From JBNKDD01 sp050288085 (lineage in GTDB: Bacteria; Chloroflexota; Anaerolineae; Aggregatilineales; UBA3940), in contig JBNKDD010000339.1 of assembly GCA_050288085.1 (NCBI GenBank), forward strand, positions 1 through 5,719: 5,719 nt of DNA. Direction: 5' to 3'. Under the pieces are notes generated by a model, which worked only from the letters and a program-made list of their open reading frames with translations, had not been told where the DNA came from and searched no databases. Position 1 is the stretch's first letter. Every line of letters begins with the position of its first letter. Positions 1 to 5,719 of the stretch are shown here, in pieces. Both the position numbers and the translations under genes were made by a program.

Positions 1-1
1 A

Positions 2-1264
2 GCGCCATCTGATACTTATAGTAGTACGACACATTCCCTGGCAGGACGGCAAGACAGCCGGTCTGTAGATATCGACCTGGAAGCTGAGGTCAGTCTCGCC
101 CCTGACATCGATCCGGGGGGGACAGCGCCTCCTTCTGATACCGTGGCATCGAACATTTTGCTGACGGGAGCCAGCGGTTTTCTGGGAGCTTTCCTGTTGC
201 ATGACCTGCTGCGACAATCACAGGCGGACATCACCTGCCTGGTACGTGCCGATACCCCATCGGACGCACGGCAGCGGCTTCAAGATAACCTGGCGGCTTA
301 TGATCTGTGGGATGAAGGATTCGCGGAGCGGATCATCCCCCTGGCTGGTGACCTGACCCTGCCTGATTTCGGCCTGTCACCGGAAGAAATCGAGATGCTG
401 GCCGAACAGGTTGATACGATCATTCACAATGCGTCTACAGTAAATGTTGTTCAATCCTACCAGGCTCTAAAGCCTGTCAATGTCCAGGGTGTGGAAGAGA
501 TTCTGCGCTTCGCCGTGCGATCAAAGTTGAAGCCGGTGCATTATGTTTCCACTATTTCAGTGTTCTACATGTCTACCCAGGATGAGTACACCATCACCGA
601 GTCTGACTGGCCCGATCCTGAAAAGCTGGTGACCGGCTACCGGCAGTCAAAATGGGTGGCCGAACAGCTTGTCCGGCAGGCCATGGAGCGTGGCATTCCC
701 TGTGCCATCTATCGACCGGGGATCATCACCGGCCACAGCAAAACGGGGATCACCAATACCAACGACCTTGCCAGCCTGATGGTCAAAGGGACCTACCAAT
801 TGGGCGTTTACGCTGATCAAAGCAGCAGTTGGAATATGATACCGGTTGATTATGTAAGTCAGGCTATTGTGTATCTCTCACGACAGCCTGAAGCCATCGG
901 GCAGGTATTCCATCTCACGCACCCACATAATACGCAGTTGAGGGATGTCATTCGTTGGAGCGGAGCCACCCAGATTTTGCAGGAAGTCTCATACTATGAC
1001 TGGCGTATGGCCTTAATCCAGCAGGCCCAACATCACATAAACAATGATCTGCTGCCGTTGCTGCCTTTGTTCTCTGCCGATCCGGATGAAATTGCACCCA
1101 GGGTCGATTGTCAAAACACCCTGCAAATGCTATCAGGTGGTGGTATTACCTGCCCTGCAATTGACAGGCAGCTGATAGAAACCTACGTTAACTACCTGGT
1201 GTCGGAAGGATTATTGCAGCGGCCACTGAATAGAGAAAAACAAAATCTACCGGCCAGTGACTAG
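2..1264 (+). CDS. C-terminal part of a multidomain NRPS/CAR-like enzyme: linker plus thioester reductase (R) domain, 5' partial
   Basis: The reading frame is open from base 2 with no stop, giving about 420 visible residues, so this is the tail of a larger protein. A GTG at 143 is in frame but has no ribosome binding site and sits inside the domain boundary; I treat it as internal. The first ~47 residues are a Ser/Asp-rich linker ending in DLEAEVSLAPDI (bases 74-109), a motif typical of the carrier-to-reductase junction. Numbering from the codon at 143, the extended-SDR reductase shows the NADP-binding GASGFLG (9-15), CLVRA (32-36), HNAS (95-98), YVSTISVF (134-141), the catalytic Y166/K170 in GYRQSKWVAE, and RPGII (191-195). 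In this family the domain uses NADPH to release a carrier-bound thioester as an aldehyde or alcohol. The substrate cannot be told, because the activation domain lies off the left edge. The domain looks intact and ends in a TAG stop. The ABC gene follows 87 bases downstream on the same strand. Confidence 0.9.
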   Translation, partial: APSDTYSSTTHSLAGRQDSRSVDIDLEAEVSLAPDIDPGGTAPPSDTVASNILLTGASGFLGAFLLHDLLRQSQADITCLVRADTPSDARQRLQDNLAAYDLWDEGFAERIIPLAGDLTLPDFGLSPEEIEMLAEQVDTIIHNASTVNVVQSYQALKPVNVQGVEEILRFAVRSKLKPVHYVSTISVFYMSTQDEYTITESDWPDPEKLVTGYRQSKWVAEQLVRQAMERGIPCAIYRPGIITGHSKTGITNTNDLASLMVKGTYQLGVYADQSSSWNMIPVDYVSQAIVYLSRQPEAIGQVFHLTHPHNTQLRDVIRWSGATQILQEVSYYDWRMALIQQAQHHINNDLLPLLPLFSADPDEIAPRVDCQNTLQMLSGGGITCPAIDRQLIETYVNYLVSEGLLQRPLNREKQNLPASD

Positions 1265-1307
1265 AGCCGCCCGCTGCCTGGATTGGCTGATAACACGGAA
1301 GTGAGTA

Positions 1308-1332
1308 GACTCGTATTTAGGTGATACGAGTC
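1308..1332. promoter_or_regulatory. Perfect 9-bp inverted repeat upstream of the ABC-cNBD gene
   Basis: The arms gactcgtat (1308-1316) and atacgagtc (1324-1332) are exact reverse complements around a 7-base centre. The repeat ends 6 bases before the AAGGAGGT ribosome binding site of the gene at 1352. It could be an operator for a dimeric regulator, or an RNA hairpin in the 5' leader that affects translation or marks an intercistronic processing site. No T-run follows, so it is not a typical intrinsic terminator. The structure is seen directly; its function is inferred. Confidence 0.5.
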
Positions 1333-1338
1333 AAATGC

Positions 1339-1346
1339 AAGGAGGT
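1339..1346 (+). promoter_or_regulatory. Strong Shine-Dalgarno sequence fixing the GTG start at 1352
   Basis: AAGGAGGT is a near-perfect complement of the 16S rRNA 3' end and lies 5 bases before the GTG at 1352. It decides the start of the ABC-cNBD protein in favour of the long form, with a ~27-residue extension before the conserved ATPase fold. The next in-frame Met is at residue 79, beyond Walker A, and would not give a working ATPase. Confidence 0.85.
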
Positions 1347-1351
1347 TAATT

Positions 1352-3328
1352 GTGTCTATACATGGAACAGTGCCATCGGGATTGGCCCCGCCACACTCGC
1401 ATTTGACGGATGCTGGCGTTTCTCCACGCCGCCCCTTGATCGAACTTCGCCAGGTGCTCAAGGTTTATGATACACCTGCCGGGGGATTTACCGCCCTTAA
1501 GAACATCGACCTGACGGTTTATACCGGCGAGTTTGTCGCCATAATCGGCAAATCAGGCAGCGGGAAATCAACACTCATCAACATGATAACGGGTATTGAT
1601 CGCCCCACATTGGGCGAAGTTGTCGTGAGTGGGATTCCAATTCATGCCCTGAGCGAGGATGAAATGGCAATCCGGCGTGGGCAAAATCTGGGGGTTATTT
1701 TCCAATTCTTCCAGCTTCTCCCCACACTGACCGTGCTGGAGAACATCATGCTCCCGATGGAACTCAGGCAGACCTGCCCCTCTAACCAGCGCAAAGAGCG
1801 TGCCATGGAGCTGCTGGAAATGGTAGACCTTGGTGAGCAAGCTCATAAATTCCCTGCCGCCATTTCTGGAGGCCAGCAGCAGCGGGTGGCAATTGCCCGT
1901 GCTCTGGCTAATGACCCGGATGTCCTGGTGGGGGATGAGCCAACGGGAAGCCTCGACTCAAAGACCGCCGACTCTATTTTCCAACTGTTTGAATCGCTGG
2001 TTGCACAGGGCAAAACCATCCTTCTTGTCACCCATGACCGCGAACTGGCAAGCCGGATTCCGAGGGTTGTCTTTATCGAAGATGGTGAAATCACCGACCA
2101 ATATGTCGCACAGGCGCTCCCGGCCATGACACAGCGCGAACTGGCGAGTGTATCATCCAAGCTTGAACCGGTTCGCTATGAAGCCGGTCAAACCATTGTC
2201 CAGCAAGGCGATCCGGCTAACAGCTTTTACATTATCGTCAGAGGCCATGTTGATGTGCTGATTCAGCATCCCAGCGGCACCGAAGTCACGGCTGGTCGGC
2301 TGGGGCCAGGGCAGTATTTCGGTGAGATCGGCCTGTTGGAAGGTGGCAAAAGAACCGCAACGGTGCGAGCCGACCTTGACGAAGAAGTGTTGCTGATGCA
2401 GCTTGCCCGCGATGATTTTGCCAGCCTGGTGTCTGGATCAGAACTTACCAATAAAGAACTGATCCACCTGATGCGTCAACGCGTGATGGAGAAACAACTC
2501 TTGACCGCCATGCCTGGCCTGGATGCACAGCAGCTCGACAGTGTCATGTCAAACGCAGAACGAATGGAGTACCAGCCGGGTGAGATCATCTACCGGCAGG
2601 ACGATCCCGCTGACAGCTTCTATATTATGGTCGAAGGTCAGGCCGATATGCTGCGCCGTCAGCTGGGGGGTGATGAGGTGCTGACCGGCCAGCTTGGCCC
2701 AGGAGAATATTTCGGGGAGATCGGCCTGCTAGAAGGCGGCAAACGCCAGATGACCGTACAGGCCAGCCAGGACTCTCCGGTCGTGGCATTGCAACTTGAG
2801 AAGTATAAACTGGAAGCGGTGCTTGCTGCCTCGGATATGACGCGTGATGCCCTCTTCCACCTGATGCGCCAGCGTGTGATTGAACTCTATCTGCATGAAG
2901 CCGTTCCAGAGTTGAGTCCCGAAGAGATTGACGAATTGATGGAAAGGATCGAGTCTACTGAGTACATGCCGGGTGACATCATCGTGAAGCGTGGTGATCC
3001 TGCAAGCAAATTCTTTGTAATTGCCAGCGGGCAGGTAGATTTGCTTGATGACCAGAGCGAAGCCGTCAAGAAGTTCTTCGCCGGTGAGTCTTTTGGGGAA
3101 GAAGATATGCTCGGCAGTATCGTTTACAGTCAGACTGCCCGTGCGACTAAACGGTCACGGGTGCTGGCAATTAACAAAGAGACCATCACGGAACTCACCG
3201 ACACTTACCAGCTTAAACTAGAGGAAATTGTCAGCCGGTTAACTCAGCGCTTCAGCGCTACAACAATGCATTTCCGGCTCAGTGATATTCGCTCTGCTGC
3301 CGACAAAAAAGATAAAGATAATGAATAA
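1352..3328 (+). CDS. MacB/LolD-class ABC transporter ATPase fused to three cyclic-nucleotide-binding domains
   Basis: An intact 658-residue cytoplasmic protein with no signal peptide or membrane segments. After a Pro-rich N-terminal extension (1-27), residues 29-250 form an ABC ATPase: Walker A GKSGSGKST (66-74), Q-loop Gln118 in VIFQFFQ, signature SGGQQ (172-176), Walker B VLVGDEP with D195/E196, D-loop SLD (200-202) and switch His228. The DEPTGSLD wording and overall layout match ATPases that drive MacB/LolCDE/FtsX-type permeases. Such stand-alone ATPases are usually about 220-250 residues, so the remaining ~400 are an addition. These are three cNBD repeats starting near residues 255, 386 and 517. 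Repeats 1 and 2 keep the phosphate-binding cassette FGEIGLLEGGKR with Glu and Arg nine residues apart (E325/R334, E456/R465); repeat 3 has FGEEDML with Y592 where Arg is expected. The C-terminus is charged (DKKDKDNE). Ligand-controlled ATP hydrolysis or export is inferred. A candidate permease partner is encoded convergently at 3344. Confidence 0.93.
   Translation: MSIHGTVPSGLAPPHSHLTDAGVSPRRPLIELRQVLKVYDTPAGGFTALKNIDLTVYTGEFVAIIGKSGSGKSTLINMITGIDRPTLGEVVVSGIPIHALSEDEMAIRRGQNLGVIFQFFQLLPTLTVLENIMLPMELRQTCPSNQRKERAMELLEMVDLGEQAHKFPAAISGGQQQRVAIARALANDPDVLVGDEPTGSLDSKTADSIFQLFESLVAQGKTILLVTHDRELASRIPRVVFIEDGEITDQYVAQALPAMTQRELASVSSKLEPVRYEAGQTIVQQGDPANSFYIIVRGHVDVLIQHPSGTEVTAGRLGPGQYFGEIGLLEGGKRTATVRADLDEEVLLMQLARDDFASLVSGSELTNKELIHLMRQRVMEKQLLTAMPGLDAQQLDSVMSNAERMEYQPGEIIYRQDDPADSFYIMVEGQADMLRRQLGGDEVLTGQLGPGEYFGEIGLLEGGKRQMTVQASQDSPVVALQLEKYKLEAVLAASDMTRDALFHLMRQRVIELYLHEAVPELSPEEIDELMERIESTEYMPGDIIVKRGDPASKFFVIASGQVDLLDDQSEAVKKFFAGESFGEEDMLGSIVYSQTARATKRSRVLAINKETITELTDTYQLKLEEIVSRLTQRFSATTMHFRLSDIRSAADKKDKDNE
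2114..2506 (+). repeat. cNBD repeat 1 (residues 255-385 of the ABC-cNBD protein)
   Basis: First of three in-frame tandem units. It starts with a helical stretch (ALPAMTQREL), then the beta-roll entry YEAGQTIVQQGDPANSFYII. The phosphate-binding cassette FGEIGLLEGGKRTATVRA (323-340) has E325, R334 and the following T-A, close to the canonical cyclic-nucleotide cassette R-[ST/A]-A. It ends in the helix HLMRQRV. By hand count it shares about 62 of 131 residues with repeat 2 without gaps. It is the best candidate of the three for real ligand binding. Confidence 0.85.
2507..2899 (+). repeat. cNBD repeat 2 (residues 386-516 of the ABC-cNBD protein)
   Basis: Same length as repeat 1, with exact 131-residue spacing at the Tyr, Gly, Asp-Pro and FGE positions. 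The cassette FGEIGLLEGGKRQMTVQA (454-471) keeps E456 and R465, but Gln-Met follows the Arg where repeat 1 has Thr-Ala, so ligand affinity or specificity may differ. Thirteen consecutive residues (YFGEIGLLEGGKR) and the terminal HLMRQRV are identical to repeat 1. This indicates a fairly recent duplication or conversion, or strong constraint on these parts. Confidence 0.85.
2900..3259 (+). repeat. cNBD repeat 3, degenerate (about residues 517-636 of the ABC-cNBD protein)
   Basis: It keeps the N-terminal half of the unit in register (AVPELSPEEI, then EYMPGDIIVKRGDPASKFFVI). It has lost four residues before the cassette and is diverged there: FGEEDMLGSIVYSQTARA (581-598) places Y592 where the phosphate-contacting Arg sits in repeats 1 and 2. 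The closing helix is weakly preserved (SRLTQRF). It probably does not bind a cyclic nucleotide in the usual way and may be structural. The exact C-terminal boundary is uncertain. Confidence 0.7.
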
Positions 3329-3335
3329 CTGTAGG

Positions 3336-3355
3336 AGCTATGCTTATTCGTAGCT
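3336..3355. terminator. Imperfect hairpin in the convergent gene junction, possible weak terminator
   Basis: The arms agctatg (3336-3342) and cgtagct (3349-3355) pair with one G-U wobble on the plus-strand RNA around a 6-base loop. They straddle the 15-base gap between the two convergent stop codons and overlap the last codons of the minus-strand permease gene. There is no clear U-run on either side, so intrinsic termination is doubtful. No better terminator is visible in this junction. Confidence 0.2.
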
Positions 3356-5719
3356 GAGTGTCTCGCGGATACTCAGGCGTCCCGCGCTGCGAGCCGGGAG
3401 CAGGCTTGAGATAACTGCCAGAATAACAACCAGGCCAAGCCACAACAGGGGGCCTTTGATCGGAAAGACCGACTTTAATGGCGTGGACAGCAGGGTATTG
3501 CCAAGCACATTTCCCAGCACAATGCTGAGTGGATACGCCAGAATGACGGCAAAAAACCAGCTCAACAGGCCGACAAACACCCCTTCAATCACGACAATCT
3601 GCCCTAACTGTTTCCGCACGCCACCCGCCGAGCGGATAATCCCAACTTCACGGGTACGCTCCAGCACGTTGAGGCTCATCATACTCATCAGGCCCAGCCC
3701 ACCCACGATGCCAAATATCAGGCTGGCTAATTGAAGCAGGCTGAGCAGGATGTTGAATGCGTCCTCCAGAGCCGCGCGCATATCGACCTTCAGCAAAGTG
3801 AACGAGATCGAGATTCCGCGTTCGGCAAAGGCTCTTTCCAGGCCGGTTATGACCTGTTGTAGAAATGCCGCATCATCTTGGGTCGTGTCGATCAGGATAC
3901 GAACCGCTCGATTAGGCTCCCGCGTAACCTGTGATAAATAAGAATAATCCACATAAGCAATCGGGGACATCAGCAGTTCGCTGCCACCGATAACCTGGCT
4001 GGTCACAATACCGACCACCTGCCAGCTTATTTCCTGGCCTTCGACCTTCAAAGTCAGTTCGTCACCTACCTCAACACCGGGTTCAGCGTTCAGAAAATCA
4101 ATGTTGACAACAGCCGCATTTGTGTCACCGGGCTGCAACCAGCGCCCGTCAATAAGCTGTGGCTCAATGAACGCAGAGGCAGGCTGGAGTCCAAACAGGT
4201 CGATGGTATGAGGAGACTCAGAACCATCGGGCCGTATACGATAGGCTGTCTTGGTTAGTCGAGGCTCGATGCGTTCAACACCCGGCACTTGCATAGCCGT
4301 TTTCTCAAGCTGATCGATGTGGCGAGGTTCGTAAAAGTAGAGGTTGATATCTTCCTGCCAGTAGGAAGATATATCTTGCATGGTCAGTTGGAAGGAGGCA
4401 CGCACACTGACCACTGCAATCAGGATTGCCCCGGCCACACTCAGCGCGATAGTAGCCAGAACCACACGCACTTTTTGCCGGAACACGTTGCGAAGCGGAT
4501 AAAGAATCGTGACCGGCAAGCCCGGAATTTTGCCTAAAAGCTGCTCAAAACCGCTCACGCCAAATCGTTGATTCTGCCCGGCAAAACCGATTGACTCCCT
4601 TACGGTAAGGTGGGCCGCTCTGAGTACCGGATACACGGCTACTGCGGCGGGCACAATTACCCCGGCAGCCAGCTCAATCAGGAAATTAATCGGGGTGGTC
4701 TGGTAGCTGTTAACATCAAAATTGATCAGGCGGGCAAAGAAGGGCGCGGCCAGATAGGAAAAGATAATGCCCAAAGGTACAGCAACCGCCAGCGCAACGA
4801 AACCAAACACAGATATCGACTGCATGTACATGCTGATGATCTGGCGGCTTGTTCCGCCAACAGCCTTGATGGCCCCGATTTGCTGAGTCTGCTGGGTGAG
4901 CAATGCCGAAATGATGTTGACCACCAGGAAGACACTCAACAATACAGCCAGCCCGGCGAGTACAGCTAAAAGCAACAGCACGGACTGCATGATATTGTTA
5001 AGTTCATGCTTGCCCGGCTCAGGTATGTCTTTTTCAATAACGGTTTGGCCGGATGATTCCATCACCCGTTTTACCTGGTCCGTCACCTCTTCAACATGTG
5101 CCCGGTCAAAATACTGATCGGACACTGTGATATCGAGCGTGTTAAAATCTCGCGCTCCTACCAGGTCACGCAGTGTCTCGGAGTTGATGTAACCATAACT
5201 AACAAGCGAGAACGCCGATGATATCTGGGTTACATCGTGAACGGTGCCAACCAGCACCAACTCTTTTCGAACATCATCATTGAACTGAAACGTAAGCGTA
5301 TCGCCGATTTCAAATGGCAGCAGTGCGAATGACGTTCGTTCGAGGACAATCTCATCATCATCTGGAGGCCAGGCTCCCTCTTCGCTTTGGACGATATCAA
5401 TGATGAGCGAGTCATAATCATCCCGTGCGATCAGTCGAATACCCTGCCAGCGATCAGGGCCGATATTGACCCGTGCCCAAACTCCATTACGACCCTCAGC
5501 ATCATCGACCTCTGGCATCCGGCTGACCCGTTTCACCACCGACTCGTCGAAGGATCGAAGGGTTGTCAGGCTGGCGCTGGCAGGATTGGCAGCCAGATAG
5601 GTCTGCGATAGATTACGCGAGAGGATCACCCACACCCGCCCCAGGCTGCCCACTGAGAACACGCCAATAGCAATGGTCAGAATAACCATAGCGGTTCGAG
5701 CTTTATAATCCCATATATC
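3344..5719 (-). CDS. FtsX/MacB-type ABC transporter permease with two FtsX modules, 5' partial
   Basis: Integral membrane subunit of a MacB/LolCE-like ABC system. The frame is open through the right edge (DIWDYKARTA precedes the Met codon at 5689 in frame), so that Met is internal. The preceding D-[IL]-W-x-x-K-x-R-T stretch is the usual cytoplasmic lead-in to the first helix, so only a short N-terminus is probably missing. Numbering from that Met, predicted membrane segments are 2-21, 236-263, 292-317, 337-356, 407-428, 645-672, 696-727 and 747-766. Extracytoplasmic domains span about 25-230 and 430-640. The architecture is duplicated: coupling motifs QQTQQIGAIKAVGG (266-279) and ERTREVGIIRSAGG (677-690), each followed by a helix pair and a closing RESIGFAG or RETLSYE. 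Members couple ATP hydrolysis to lipid, lipoprotein, peptide or drug export, often by moving periplasmic domains. The cargo is unknown. The ATPase encoded convergently is a plausible partner; another could lie off the right edge. Confidence 0.9.
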   Translation of the reverse strand, partial: DIWDYKARTAMVILTIAIGVFSVGSLGRVWVILSRNLSQTYLAANPASASLTTLRSFDESVVKRVSRMPEVDDAEGRNGVWARVNIGPDRWQGIRLIARDDYDSLIIDIVQSEEGAWPPDDDEIVLERTSFALLPFEIGDTLTFQFNDDVRKELVLVGTVHDVTQISSAFSLVSYGYINSETLRDLVGARDFNTLDITVSDQYFDRAHVEEVTDQVKRVMESSGQTVIEKDIPEPGKHELNNIMQSVLLLLAVLAGLAVLLSVFLVVNIISALLTQQTQQIGAIKAVGGTSRQIISMYMQSISVFGFVALAVAVPLGIIFSYLAAPFFARLINFDVNSYQTTPINFLIELAAGVIVPAAVAVYPVLRAAHLTVRESIGFAGQNQRFGVSGFEQLLGKIPGLPVTILYPLRNVFRQKVRVVLATIALSVAGAILIAVVSVRASFQLTMQDISSYWQEDINLYFYEPRHIDQLEKTAMQVPGVERIEPRLTKTAYRIRPDGSESPHTIDLFGLQPASAFIEPQLIDGRWLQPGDTNAAVVNIDFLNAEPGVEVGDELTLKVEGQEISWQVVGIVTSQVIGGSELLMSPIAYVDYSYLSQVTREPNRAVRILIDTTQDDAAFLQQVITGLERAFAERGISISFTLLKVDMRAALEDAFNILLSLLQLASLIFGIVGGLGLMSMMSLNVLERTREVGIIRSAGGVRKQLGQIVVIEGVFVGLLSWFFAVILAYPLSIVLGNVLGNTLLSTPLKSVFPIKGPLLWLGLVVILAVISSLLPARSAGRLSIRETLSYE

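Noticed and set aside
143..145. GTG as the true start of a free-standing 373-residue reductase
   Set aside because: There is no ribosome binding site, the frame is open upstream, and the preceding residues form a recognisable carrier-to-reductase linker.
1283..1311. Possible -35/-10 pair TTGGCT (1283-1288) and TAGACT (1306-1311) with a 17-base spacer before the ABC-cNBD gene
   Set aside because: Each hexamer matches only 4 of 6 consensus positions, a level expected often by chance. Overlap of the -10 with the inverted repeat is suggestive but not enough to call a promoter.
1308..1332. Inverted repeat as a rho-independent terminator of the reductase gene
   Set aside because: The stem is only moderately GC-rich, and the downstream bases (aaatgcaagg) have no T-run. 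The strong ribosome binding site directly after it suggests a leader or operator role instead.
1843..2160. Minus-strand open frame of about 105 codons inside the ATPase gene
   Set aside because: It lies antisense to a strongly conserved ABC ATPase, its translation is low-complexity and Ser/Arg-rich with no recognisable motif, and it has no ribosome binding site of note.
2114..3259. cNBD repeats as a separate CRP/FNR-type transcription regulator
   Set aside because: They are in frame with the ATPase with no internal start signal, and no helix-turn-helix DNA-binding domain follows them.
4610..4969. Plus-strand open frame of about 119 codons inside the permease gene
   Set aside because: It is a shadow of the permease membrane-domain coding sequence. 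Its product is hydrophilic, with no family resemblance, and the other strand carries clear FtsX motifs.
5687..5689. ATG as the true start of the permease
   Set aside because: The frame stays open to the window edge, and the ten residues before it (DIWDYKARTA) fit the conserved N-terminal lead-in of the family. The Met falls at the beginning of the first membrane helix.

Overview
The window holds three genes, two of them cut by the window edges. It looks bacterial. Gene density is high, base composition is moderate, GTG is used as a start behind a strong Shine-Dalgarno sequence, and all three products belong to bacterial families. The mix of an NRPS-type thioester reductase, a MacB-type ATPase fused to cyclic-nucleotide-binding domains, and a duplicated FtsX-type permease reminds me of Chloroflexota or cyanobacteria-like genomes. 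This is a weak impression; no marker gene here fixes the taxon.

Layout. Positions 2-1264 (+) encode the C-terminal end of a larger enzyme: an interdomain linker followed by a complete NADPH-dependent thioester reductase (R) domain of the kind that ends NRPS, PKS-NRPS or carboxylic-acid-reductase-like proteins. The frame is open to the left edge, so the carrier and activation domains should lie to the left. An 87-base gap (1265-1351) contains a perfect 9-bp inverted repeat and a strong ribosome binding site. Positions 1352-3328 (+) encode an intact 658-residue protein: a MacB/LolD-class ABC ATPase followed by three tandem cyclic-nucleotide-binding (cNBD) repeats with a 131-residue period. After only 15 bases, a convergent gene on the minus strand (3344 to the right edge) encodes a large MacB/FtsX-type permease with two FtsX modules. 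Its frame is open to the right edge, so its true start lies just outside.

How the genes may work together (inference). The ATPase is of the class that powers FtsX-type permeases, and such a permease lies next door, though in convergent orientation. The three cNBDs suggest that ATPase activity or assembly is gated by a nucleotide second messenger or a similar small ligand. The first two cNBDs keep the Glu/Arg pair used to bind cyclic nucleotides, while the third has Tyr in place of the Arg. The reductase gene runs in the same direction just upstream, so the window could be one edge of a cluster that makes and exports a reductively released peptide, lipid or alcohol. The most notable item is the ATPase-triple-cNBD fusion. 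No RNA genes, insertion sequences, CRISPR arrays or attachment sites were seen.
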